64,000 nt of DNA. Source: Streptomyces sp. Q6 (GTDB taxonomy: Bacteria > Actinomycetota > Actinomycetes > Streptomycetales > Streptomycetaceae). Under the pieces are notes generated by a model. The model ran no database searches, had not been told where the DNA came from, and saw only the letters and a list, made by a program, of their open reading frames with translations. Below are positions 45,107 to 52,418 of the stretch, piece by piece (positions within the stretch are counted from its first letter, which is position 1; each line of letters starts with the position of its first letter). The DNA lies in assembly GCF_036967205.1 (NCBI RefSeq), contig NZ_CP146022.1:1798001-1862000 (forward strand), in the 5' to 3' direction. Both the position numbers and the translations under genes were made by a program.

Positions 45107-45585
45107 GGTCACCGGGGCGCAGGAGCGTGCTCGTCGCGGGGGCGGCGGCGCTCGCCGCGGGGTGCAGCAAGTACGGCGACGAGGGCGGCGGGGGCGAGCA
45201 GGAGCAGCCCGAGCCGCAGCCGTCGACGACCGGCTCGCCGACCGGCGGGACGCCGGGCGGCGGCACTCCGGAGTCGGGGTCCGCACAGCCGCCCGCGGCC
45301 GACGAACTGGCGAAGACCTCCGACATACCGGTCGGCGGCGGCAAGGTCTTCGCCGACAAGAAGGTCGTGGTGACACAGCCCGCCCAGGGTGACTTCAAGG
45401 CGTTCTCGGCGATCTGCACGCACGCGGGCTGCACGGTCCGCGAGGTGTCGGGCGGCACGATCAACTGCCCCTGCCACGGCTCGAAGTACACGATCGCGGA
45501 CGCGACGGTGGCGGGCGGCCCGGCGCCGCGCCCGCTGGAGAAGCGGCGGATCGAGGTCACCGGAAATTCGATCACGCTCGCCTGA
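45103..45585 (+). CDS. Rieske [2Fe-2S] lipoprotein
   Basis: This 160-residue exported Rieske protein has the N terminus RRSVLVAGAAALAAGCSK, combining a twin-Arg-like start with a lipobox (AAGC). A Gly/Pro/Glu linker follows, then the Rieske domain with CTHAGC and CPCHGS ligand pairs (two Cys, two His) and KYTIADATVAGGPAPRPL. It is translationally coupled to the membrane protein upstream. It is not the QcrA Rieske subunit of the bc1 complex, which is larger and lacks this lipoprotein form. Confidence 0.87.
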   Translation: MRSPGRRSVLVAGAAALAAGCSKYGDEGGGGEQEQPEPQPSTTGSPTGGTPGGGTPESGSAQPPAADELAKTSDIPVGGGKVFADKKVVVTQPAQGDFKAFSAICTHAGCTVREVSGGTINCPCHGSKYTIADATVAGGPAPRPLEKRRIEVTGNSITLA

Positions 45586-45606
45586 CCGGCGCCCTACGCT
45601 CACCGG

Positions 45607-46311
45607 ATGGACCACGAAGACGCCGCCCTGGTGCGCGACCACACGATCTACAGCTGTGTCATGGGCTCGCGCGCCTTCGGCCTGGCGACGGACGCGAGCG
45701 ACACCGACCGGCGCGGTGTGTACGTGGCGCCGACCCCGCTGTTCTGGCGCTTCGACAAGCCGCCGACGCACGTCGAGGGCCCGGCCGACGAGCAGTTCTC
45801 CTGGGAGCTGGAGCGCTTTTGCGAGCTGGCGCTGCGGGCCAATCCGAACATCCTGGAGTGCCTGCACTCGCCGCTCGTCGAGCGGGTCACGGACACCGGG
45901 CGTGAACTCCTCGACCTGCGCGGCGCGTTCCTGTCCCGCCAGGCGCACTCCACGTTCGCCCGGTACGCGGACGGCCAGCGCAAGAAGCTGGAGGCCGACG
46001 TCCGCACGCACGGCGCCCCGCGCTGGAAGCACGCGATGCATCTGCTGCGGCTGCTCCTGTCGTGCCGCGATCTGCTGCGCACGGGCACGCTGACGATCGA
46101 CGTGGGCGAGGACAGGGAGTCGCTGCTCGCGGTGAAGCGGGGCGAGGTGCCGTGGCCGGAGGTGGACCGCCGCATGACCCGGCTGGCGGCCGAGGCGGCG
46201 GAGGCGGCGTCGCGCACCCCGCTCCCCGAGGAGCCGGACCGCGCGCGGGTCGAGGAGTTCCTGGTCCGCACCCGCAGGGCCTCGGCGCTCAGCGCCCCAG
46301 CCGCACCCTGA
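45607..46311 (+). CDS. Predicted nucleotidyltransferase (pol-beta superfamily, COG3541-like)
   Basis: This 234-residue protein has the nucleotidyltransferase motif in VMGSRAFGLATDASDTDRRG (GS ... DxD) near residues 19-38. A helical region follows (FSWELERFCELALRANPNI, ECLHSPLVERV) and then KHAMHLLRLLLSCRDLL, typical of COG3541/YcgL-like proteins. Its substrate is unknown. The family is associated in neighbourhood studies with RNA repair and NAD/ADP-ribose metabolism. Its end overlaps the convergent second nucleotidyltransferase gene by 23 bases. Confidence 0.75.
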   Translation: MDHEDAALVRDHTIYSCVMGSRAFGLATDASDTDRRGVYVAPTPLFWRFDKPPTHVEGPADEQFSWELERFCELALRANPNILECLHSPLVERVTDTGRELLDLRGAFLSRQAHSTFARYADGQRKKLEADVRTHGAPRWKHAMHLLRLLLSCRDLLRTGTLTIDVGEDRESLLAVKRGEVPWPEVDRRMTRLAAEAAEAASRTPLPEEPDRARVEEFLVRTRRASALSAPAAP

Positions 46312-47059
46312 CCACGAGATCGTCCAGCGCGTCGTGCGCGGTGGCGGCTTCCGGCAGCTCCGACCCGGCCTGCGCGGCGTCCAGCACGGTGTGCAGCCTT
46401 TCGATGTCGGCGGCCACCCGCTCGTGCTCCACCTCGGCGGCGCCGTGCTCCGCGGCCGCCTTCGCCTCGATCAGCTCCGGCAGATACCCGGGCGCGACAT
46501 CGCCCGACTCGCCCAGCAGCGTGGGCAGATGAGCCTGCACCTCGCCGCTGCGCATCAGATGGATCCCGGTGAGCAGCACGCGGAAGGTGTACAGGAGCGG
46601 CTTGAGCTCACGCGTCCGCTCGTACAGCCGCCACTGCGTCCCGGCGAACCCGCGGTAGTGGTGGGCGTGGTGCCGCGTGAGGACACCGGGCGCGAGGGCG
46701 GTCAGCTCGGCGTGCGCGTCCGTGCTGTGCACGACGAGCGGGGACAGCAGTTGTTCCAGGACGTATCCGTTGCGCCGCAGCATGAGGCGGACGAACTTCC
46801 GGAGGTCGTGCGTGACGAGGTCGAGCTCGACCCCGTCCGTCTCCCACATCCGCGACCGCGTCTCCCGCGGTTCGCGCAGCCCCACGAGCGCCGCGGCGGG
46901 CAGCAGGTGGACGCCGCGCAGATCGACGTCGGAGTCGCGGGACGGAAAGCCGTACAGGTGCGCGCCGGAGACGGTGGCGAACAGGAGCGGGTCGGGTTCG
47001 GCGGCCACGACGGACGTCAGGTCCACGGTGACAGGCAGCCCGGCGTCGGCGATCAGCAT
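46289..47059 (-). CDS. Second predicted nucleotidyltransferase (COG3541-like)
   Basis: This 256-residue paralogue of the previous protein has the motif FATVSGAHLYGFPSRDSDVD (with GA in place of GS, and DSDVD as metal site). FVRLMLRRNGYVLEQLLSPL and LKPLLYTFRVLLTGIHLMRS match the helical part of the family. It lies 40 bases downstream of the ADP-ribosylglycohydrolase gene on the same strand and is therefore probably in the NUDIX-DraG operon. The start is ATG 47059. The loss of the first Ser in the GS motif may weaken or change activity. Confidence 0.72.
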   Translation of the reverse strand: MLIADAGLPVTVDLTSVVAAEPDPLLFATVSGAHLYGFPSRDSDVDLRGVHLLPAAALVGLREPRETRSRMWETDGVELDLVTHDLRKFVRLMLRRNGYVLEQLLSPLVVHSTDAHAELTALAPGVLTRHHAHHYRGFAGTQWRLYERTRELKPLLYTFRVLLTGIHLMRSGEVQAHLPTLLGESGDVAPGYLPELIEAKAAAEHGAAEVEHERVAADIERLHTVLDAAQAGSELPEAATAHDALDDLVVRVRLGR

Positions 47060-47099
47060 GCCCCCATGCTCGCCGAACACCGCGCCGCGCCCCACCGAA

Positions 47100-48116
47100 T
47101 TACCGTCCGGCCGTGTCCCACTGCGCACCGAACCCGAGCAGTTCGTCCCGGTGCTCGACGCGCTCCACCCACGCGGCCGGCCAGGCGTCCGCCCCGAGCC
47201 GTGCCCCCGCGAACGCCCCGGCCAGGCACGCGATCGAGTCGGAGTCGCCGGAGGTGCAGGCGGCCCGGCGCAGCGCGAGGAGCGGCTCGTCGACGAAGAG
47301 GAGGAAGCACAACAGGCCGGTGGCGAGGGCCTCTTCGGCGATCCAGCCCTCACCGGTGGCGAGGCAGGGGTCGACCTCCGGGTTGATGTGGCGCAGGGCT
47401 GCCTCCAGGCGTTCGAGGACCTCGAGGCAGTCGTCCCAGCCGCGCGCGATGAAGTGCTCGGGGCTCGGGTCCTGGGACCGCCGCCACAGGTCACCGAGCC
47501 AGTGCTCGCGGTACAGGGTGCGGCTCTCCAGCGCGTACGACCGCAGCTGTCCCACGAGTCCGGTCGGCTCGGTGCCTCGCGCGAGGAGATGCACGGCCCG
47601 CGCCGTGAGGTCGCTCGCCGCGAGCCCTGTGGGGTGCCCGTGGGTGAGCGCGGCCTGCAACTGCGCGGCCCCCGACCGCTGTTCCTCGGTCAGACCGGGC
47701 ACGAGCCCGAGCGGCGCGACCCGCATGTTGGCGCCGCAGCCCTTGGAGTGGATCTGGCTGGCGTCCTGCCAGGGGCGGTCGCTGTCGAGCCGCTGGCAGG
47801 CGACCAGGCAGGTGCGCCCGGGTGCCCGGTTGTTCTCCGGCGAGTGGAACCAGTCGACGAACTCCTCGCGCAGCGGCCGCTCGAACCGCTTCGGCCCGAG
47901 CGACCCGCGCTCCATGCCGGTGCGCAGCCCCCGCGCCACGGCGAGCGTCATCTGGGTGTCGTCGGTGATGTACGCGACGGGGCCGGGCAGTTCCATCTCC
48001 CGCCAGGGGCCGCACTTGGCGAGGATCGACGGTACGTCGTTGAACTCCGTCGGGAATCCGAGCGCGTCCCCGAGGGCGAGTCCGAGCAGCGCTCCGGTGG
48101 CGGCGGTCTTCGTCAT
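47100..48116 (-). CDS. ADP-ribosylglycohydrolase family protein (DraG-like)
   Basis: This 338-residue enzyme of the DraG/ARH fold removes ADP-ribose from proteins, nucleic acids or small molecules. The metal site is shown by YITDDTQMTLAVARG (Asp52-Asp53-Thr54) and by CTSGDSDSIACLAGAFAGA with its D-x-D near residue 290. GALLGLALGDALGFPTEF is the standard opening. The ATG at 48116 overlaps the stop of the NUDIX regulator gene (ATGA). Coupling with an ADP-ribose-type NUDIX protein points to NAD or ADP-ribose turnover. Confidence 0.87.
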   Translation of the reverse strand: MTKTAATGALLGLALGDALGFPTEFNDVPSILAKCGPWREMELPGPVAYITDDTQMTLAVARGLRTGMERGSLGPKRFERPLREEFVDWFHSPENNRAPGRTCLVACQRLDSDRPWQDASQIHSKGCGANMRVAPLGLVPGLTEEQRSGAAQLQAALTHGHPTGLAASDLTARAVHLLARGTEPTGLVGQLRSYALESRTLYREHWLGDLWRRSQDPSPEHFIARGWDDCLEVLERLEAALRHINPEVDPCLATGEGWIAEEALATGLLCFLLFVDEPLLALRRAACTSGDSDSIACLAGAFAGARLGADAWPAAWVERVEHRDELLGFGAQWDTAGR

Positions 48117-48850
48117 GGACGGGTCCCTTCCGAGGGTTCGGGTGCGGGCCGCAGCAGCGGCGGGTGGAGCGAGACGGCGCCGCCGGCCCGGTACAGCGCC
48201 GCGGGCTTCCCGCGGCCTCCGGTCAGCCGGGACGCGCCGGGGATCTGCTCGACGAATCCGGGCGTCGCGAGCACCTTGCGGCGGAAGTTCGCGGGGTCGA
48301 GCTCGGTCCCCCACACGACCTCGTAGACCTGCCGCAGCTCGCCGAGCGTGAACTCGGGCGGGCAGAACGCGGTGGCGAGGCAGGTGTACTCGAGCTTGCC
48401 GCCGACCCGGTCGTGGGCGTCGGAGAGGATCCGGTCGTGGTCGAAGGCGAGCGGCCCGTACGCCGTCGATCCGTACGGCAGCCAGGCGGCCCGCGCCGCG
48501 TCGCTGCCGCCGCTGACCTCGGGCGGATCGGGCACCAGCGCGGCGAACGCCACGGAGACGACCCGCATCCGCGGGTCGCGGTCCGGTTCGCTGTACGTGC
48601 GCAGCTGCTCCAGGTGCAGCCGTCCGTCGACGTCACCGAACCCGGTCTCCTCGGCGAGCTCCCGCCGCGCCGCCGTCTCGGCCGCCTCGTCGGGCTGCAC
48701 GAAGCCGCCGGGCAGTGCCCAGCGGCCGGCGTACGGCTCCTGTCCGCGCTCGACGAGCAGGACGCGCAGGGCGCCCGCGCGGACGGTGAACACGGCGAGG
48801 TCGACGGTGACGGCGAAGGGCTCGTAGGCGTGCTTGTCGTATCCCTGCAT
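48113..48850 (-). CDS. NrtR-like NUDIX protein with C-terminal winged helix
   Basis: This 245-residue protein has an N-terminal NUDIX domain with an intact box GFVQPDEAAETAARREL followed by AEETGF. A C-terminal winged-helix part (FTLGELRQVYEVVWGTELDP, NFRRKVLATPGFVEQ) follows. That architecture defines NrtR-type regulators, which sense ADP-ribose or a related ligand and repress NAD genes. Because the NUDIX box is intact, hydrolase activity remains possible. It heads an operon with the DraG-like and nucleotidyltransferase genes. A palindrome directly before the start (48862-48890) is a natural autoregulatory operator. Confidence 0.82.
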   Translation of the reverse strand: MQGYDKHAYEPFAVTVDLAVFTVRAGALRVLLVERGQEPYAGRWALPGGFVQPDEAAETAARRELAEETGFGDVDGRLHLEQLRTYSEPDRDPRMRVVSVAFAALVPDPPEVSGGSDAARAAWLPYGSTAYGPLAFDHDRILSDAHDRVGGKLEYTCLATAFCPPEFTLGELRQVYEVVWGTELDPANFRRKVLATPGFVEQIPGASRLTGGRGKPAALYRAGGAVSLHPPLLRPAPEPSEGTRP

Positions 48851-48861
48851 GACCGACCCCT

Positions 48862-48890
48862 CTCTTTAGCGTCTAGTTGACTATAAAGAG
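48862..48890 (-). promoter_or_regulatory. Candidate operator/promoter of the NrtR-like gene
   Basis: CTCTTTA (48862-48868) and TAAAGAG (48884-48890) form an interrupted palindrome; between them lies TAGTTGACTA, itself nearly palindromic. On the minus strand TATAGT makes a good -10 box inside the palindrome, 12-40 bases from the ATG at 48850. Overlap of operator and promoter suggests repression by the encoded NUDIX-winged-helix protein. This is inference from position and symmetry. Confidence 0.5.
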
Positions 48891-48989
48891 GGGGGCGGGC
48901 TCACGCAAGGGGCATGCCACTGGGCGCACGAGGTCCTGGAGGTCCAGCCCTCCCGCACCGACCGGCGGGACACGGCGCCGAAAAGGGAA

Positions 48990-49025
48990 TCGGCCGACCC
49001 CCGGATCTCTCCGGGAGCCGGCCGA
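48990..49025 (-). terminator. Terminator hairpin downstream of rluB
   Basis: The arms 48990-49005 and 49010-49025 (TCGGCCGA with TCGGCCGG-type pairing and a CCGGA/TCCGG apex) form a 16-bp stem with one or two mismatches. It lies 20 bases after the rluB stop and separates it from the NUDIX gene on the same strand. Confidence 0.65.
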
Positions 49026-49044
49026 CCGGCACGACCTTCGCGAC

Positions 49045-50193
49045 CTAGAGGTCGACTTCCTTCATCAGCATGCCGACCTCGGTGTTCGACAGACGCCGCA
49101 GCCAGCCCGACTTCTGGTCGCCGAGCGTGATCGGCCCGAAGGCGACGCGGACCAGCTTGTCGACGGGGAACCCGGCCTCGGCGAGCATCCGCCGCACGAT
49201 GTGCTTGCGGCCCTCGTGCAGGGTCACCTCGACGAGGTAGTTCTTGCCGGTCTGCTCGACGACGCGGAAGTGGTCCGCCTTCGCGTACCCGTCCTCCAGC
49301 TGGATGCCGTCCTTGAGCTGCTTGCCCAGGTCACGCGGGATCGGGCCCACGATGTGCGCGAGGTAGACCTTCTTCACGCCGTACTTGGGGTGGGTCAGGC
49401 GATGCGCCAGCTCACCGTGGTTCGTCAGCAGGATGACACCCTCGGTCTCGGTGTCGAGCCGCCCGACGTGGAACAGCCGCGTCTCGCGGTTGTTCGTGTA
49501 GTCCCCGAGGCACTGCCGTCCTTCGTTGTCCTCCATGGTGGAGACGACGCCGGCCGGCTTGTTCAGGACGAAGAACTGGTACGACTGGGTGGCCACGGTC
49601 AGGCCGTCGACCTTGATGACGTCCTTCTCCGTGTCGACGCGCATGCCCTGCTCGAGGACGATCTCGCCGTTGACCTCGACGCGGGCCTGCTCGACCAGCT
49701 CCTCACAGGCGCGGCGCGAGCCGTAACCGGCACGGGCCAGCACCTTCTGAAGGCGCTCGCCCTCCTGCTCGGCGCCGGGGAAGGTCTTGGGGAGGTTCAG
49801 CTTCGCCTTGCCCGCGTACCGCTCGCGGTTGCGCTCCTCGGCCCGCGCCTCGTACTCGCGCGAGGTCGCCGGAACCCAGCGCCCACGGGTCTGCGAGGAC
49901 TGCTGCCCCCGCTTGGGGCCGCCCTTGGCGCCACCGCGCGCCGAGGCGCCGCGGCCCGTCTTCGGGCCGGCCTGGGTGGCGTCGGGGCCCACGTCGTAAC
50001 GCCGCTCCTCGGGACGCGGCCTCTTCGGACGGCTCGCGCCGCCCTGCTTGTCGTCGCGCTGCTTGTCGTCGCGGGCGTTGCCGGCGCCACGGGGGTTGCC
50101 CCGGCCGCCGCCACTCCCGCCGCGGCCGCCGCTGTTGCCACCACGGCTCCCGCCGTTGTTTCCGCTGCTGTTCCTGCCGCTACTGCTTCGCAT
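49045..50193 (-). CDS. rluB: 23S rRNA pseudouridine synthase (RluB/RsuA family) with long disordered N terminus
   Basis: This 382-residue protein starts with about 130 residues of low complexity rich in Gly, Arg, Ser and Asn (NNGGSRGGNSGGRGGSGGG), likely an RNA-contacting extension. An S4 domain (ERLQKVLARAGYGSRRACEE) and the pseudouridine synthase domain follow, with the catalytic Asp in FHVGRLDTETEGVILLTN. VTLHEGRKHIVRRMLAEAGF completes the family signature. It is 10 bases after scpB in the conserved order parA - small gene - scpA - scpB - rluB. The symbol is by family; RsuA-type specificity cannot be excluded. Confidence 0.87.
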   Translation of the reverse strand: MRSSSGRNSSGNNGGSRGGNSGGRGGSGGGRGNPRGAGNARDDKQRDDKQGGASRPKRPRPEERRYDVGPDATQAGPKTGRGASARGGAKGGPKRGQQSSQTRGRWVPATSREYEARAEERNRERYAGKAKLNLPKTFPGAEQEGERLQKVLARAGYGSRRACEELVEQARVEVNGEIVLEQGMRVDTEKDVIKVDGLTVATQSYQFFVLNKPAGVVSTMEDNEGRQCLGDYTNNRETRLFHVGRLDTETEGVILLTNHGELAHRLTHPKYGVKKVYLAHIVGPIPRDLGKQLKDGIQLEDGYAKADHFRVVEQTGKNYLVEVTLHEGRKHIVRRMLAEAGFPVDKLVRVAFGPITLGDQKSGWLRRLSNTEVGMLMKEVDL

Positions 50194-50203
50194 CAAATTT
50201 CCG

Positions 50204-50842
50204 TTAGTCGTCTGCGTCGTCTGAACCCGGCGCATCGGGTGCGTCCGGGTCGAACGACGGAACCCCTTCCAGCGTGTCCGCCTCGATCGCGTCCGCCTCG
50301 GGGAGGAAGGGCGCGAGCTCCGGCAGCTCGTCCAGACCGCGCAGGCCCATCCGCTCCAGGAAGTAGTTCGTCGTCCTGTACAGGATCGCACCTGTTTCGG
50401 GTTCCGCGCCCGCCTCCTGCACCAGACCCCTCTGGAGCAGGGTCCGCATGACCCCGTCACAGTTGACTCCGCGCACGGCGGAGACCCGGGAACGGCTGAC
50501 AGGCTGGCGGTACGCGACCACGGCCAGCGTCTCCAGAGCGGCCTGTGTGAGCCGGGCCACCTGCCCGTCGAGCACGAAGCCCTCGACGGCCGCGGCGTAC
50601 TCCGGCCGGGTGTAGAACCGCCAGCCGCCCGCCACGAGCCGCAGCTCGAAGCCGCGGCCCTGCACCGTGTACTCGTCGGCCAGGGCCCGCAGCGCGTCGG
50701 CCACGGCCCTTCTCGGCCGTTGCAGGATCTTGGCGAGGTGCTCCTCGGTGGCGGGTTCGTCCACGACCATCAGCACGGCTTCGAGAGCGGGCTTGAGATC
50801 GAGCCCCGCGACGTCGCTCCCCGGCTCGGCCTGCACGGTCAT
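50204..50842 (-). CDS. scpB: Segregation and condensation protein B
   Basis: This 212-residue winged-helix protein of the SMC-ScpAB condensin acts on the nucleoid. Core motifs are LEAVLMVVDEPATEEHLAK, GFELRLVAGGWRFYTRPEY, LTQAALETLAVVAYRQPVSR and VRGVNCDGVMRTLLQRGLV. An acidic tail (DPDAPDAPGSDDADD) ends the protein. The ATG at 50842 overlaps the scpA stop (ATGA). Confidence 0.93.
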   Translation of the reverse strand: MTVQAEPGSDVAGLDLKPALEAVLMVVDEPATEEHLAKILQRPRRAVADALRALADEYTVQGRGFELRLVAGGWRFYTRPEYAAAVEGFVLDGQVARLTQAALETLAVVAYRQPVSRSRVSAVRGVNCDGVMRTLLQRGLVQEAGAEPETGAILYRTTNYFLERMGLRGLDELPELAPFLPEADAIEADTLEGVPSFDPDAPDAPGSDDADD

Positions 50843-51828
50843 GACGCACTCTCCTTCTGCTCGGTCTCCGGCTCGGGCGCCCGGTCGAACTCGTCCGTCA
50901 CCACGGGCTCCGCCGCGTCCTCGCCGCCGGTCCAGCGCACGAGCAGCTCCCCGAGGGCGGTCTCCTGCTCCAGGCCGACGGCCTTCTCCCGGTACAGCTC
51001 CAGGAGCGCGAGGAACCGCGCGACGACGGTGAGGGTGTCCCCGGTGTCGGCGACGAGGTCCTGGAAGCTCGCCTCGCCCAGCTCGCGCAGCCGCGCCACG
51101 ACGATCCCGGCCTGTTCCTGCACGCTCACCAGCGGCGCGTGGATGTGGTCGACGTACACCTGCGGCTTGGGCTTCGGCTGCATCGCCTTCACGGCGAGCT
51201 CGGCGAACCCCTCGGCCCCGATGCTGATGACGACGTCGGGCAGCAGGTCGGCGTGGTGGGGTTCGAGCCCCACGGTGCGCGGGTACCGCCGCGACTCGTC
51301 GTCGAGCCGCCCGCTGAAGATGTCGGCGATCCGTTTGTACGCGCGGTACTGGAGCAGCCGGGCGAACAGCAGGTCCCTGGCTTCCAGGAGCGCGAGGTCG
51401 GCCTCGTCCTCCACCTCGGCGGCGGGCAGCAGCCGCGCGGCCTTGAGGTCGAGCAGGGTGGCGGCGACGACCAGGAACTCGGTCGTCTGGTCCAGGTCCC
51501 AGTCCGGCCCCATGGCCCGGATGTGGGCCATGAACTCGTCGGTCACCTTCGACAGCGCGACCTCGGTGACATCGAGCTTGTGCTTCGAGATCAGCTGGAG
51601 CAGCAGGTCGAAGGGGCCCTCGAAGTTCGCGAGACGGACCGTGAACGTCCCGTCGTCGACGGCCTCGGCCGTGCCGTCGGGTTCCGGGGCCACCTCGGCC
51701 CCGGGCGCCTGATCGGCCGGCCCGGGGGCGGGCTCCGGCTCCTTCGTGGCGGCCGGCACGCCCCGCCCCAGGGCGCGTCGGCGCGCACCCCGGCCAGGCA
51801 CAGAAGAGGGCGAATCGTTCACAGGCAC
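50839..51828 (-). CDS. scpA: Segregation and condensation protein A
   Basis: This 329-residue kleisin subunit of bacterial condensin bridges SMC heads. The N-terminal 58 residues are disordered and Pro/Ala-rich. Then come VRLANFEGPFDLLLQLISKH, DEFMAHIRAM, TEFLVVAATLLDLKAARLLP and the C-terminal winged-helix region (VVARFLALLELYREKAVGLEQ). The GTG at 51828 has no strong ribosome site; a second GTG two codons later is equally possible. It is coupled to scpB. Confidence 0.92.
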   Translation of the reverse strand: MPVNDSPSSVPGRGARRRALGRGVPAATKEPEPAPGPADQAPGAEVAPEPDGTAEAVDDGTFTVRLANFEGPFDLLLQLISKHKLDVTEVALSKVTDEFMAHIRAMGPDWDLDQTTEFLVVAATLLDLKAARLLPAAEVEDEADLALLEARDLLFARLLQYRAYKRIADIFSGRLDDESRRYPRTVGLEPHHADLLPDVVISIGAEGFAELAVKAMQPKPKPQVYVDHIHAPLVSVQEQAGIVVARLRELGEASFQDLVADTGDTLTVVARFLALLELYREKAVGLEQETALGELLVRWTGGEDAAEPVVTDEFDRAPEPETEQKESAS

Positions 51829-51839
51829 AATGCCGGAGG

Positions 51840-52418
51840 CTACCGCCCGCGCAGCCGTCGTACGAGAATGCTCGCGTCCCCGCGGGACTCCAGATCGGCC
51901 AGGACCACGGCGACCGCCTCGCGCACGATGCGGCCGCGGTCGACGGCGAGCCCGTGCTCACCGCGGAGCACCAGACGCGCGTGTTCGAGGTCCATCAGTT
52001 CCTCGGCGGAGACGTACACGGTGATCTTCTCGTCGTGCCGCTCACGGCCGCTGGGGCGCCGGTTGGCGGCACGGGAGCGGCGCCGGGCGGCAGCCGTGCC
52101 CCGGCCGCTGCCAGAACCTTCCTGCGCGCGCCTGGCGGACTTCTCCGCGGCCTCCGTCGTGGCTCCCCGGCTGCGCGATCCCGCGTCCGACTCCGCCTCG
52201 GCGGTGGTGTGTTCGGCGGACGGGGCGTCCGCGTCACCGTCCTCACCGGCGCCGGAGGCCGCAGGCGAGGCGGCGGCCGCCTCGTCGCTCTCCCCGGCGG
52301 GGTTCGGCACCCGCGCCTCACCGTTCGCGGGACGCCGCGGCGACGACGACTGAAGTGCCATGCCCCCGGTCGTACGGAACAGTTCGTCGGCCCCCGGCAG
52401 ACTCACTCGGCGTGACAC
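51840..52418 (-). CDS. Conserved small gene between parA and scpA; ribbon-helix-helix-like C terminus
   Basis: This 192-residue protein has an Ala/Ser/Glu-rich disordered first 120 residues. The conserved C-terminal 65 residues are EKITVYVSAEELMDLEHARL, then GLAVDRGRIVREAVAVVLADL. That strand-helix-helix pattern with VDRGRIVREAV resembles ribbon-helix-helix DNA-binding domains and could be the partner for the neighbouring ParA. The GTG at 52418 overlaps the parA end by 16 bases; an inner ATG at 52361 is also possible. The function is inferred from position and fold pattern. Confidence 0.65.
   Translation of the reverse strand: MSRRVSLPGADELFRTTGGMALQSSSPRRPANGEARVPNPAGESDEAAAASPAASGAGEDGDADAPSAEHTTAEAESDAGSRSRGATTEAAEKSARRAQEGSGSGRGTAAARRRSRAANRRPSGRERHDEKITVYVSAEELMDLEHARLVLRGEHGLAVDRGRIVREAVAVVLADLESRGDASILVRRLRGR

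Noticed and set aside
48877-50451. Long plus-strand frame (524 codons) opposite rluB
   Set aside because: Low-complexity Leu/Asp/Val-rich complement of the rluB gene and its Gly/Arg extension; no start signal or domain.
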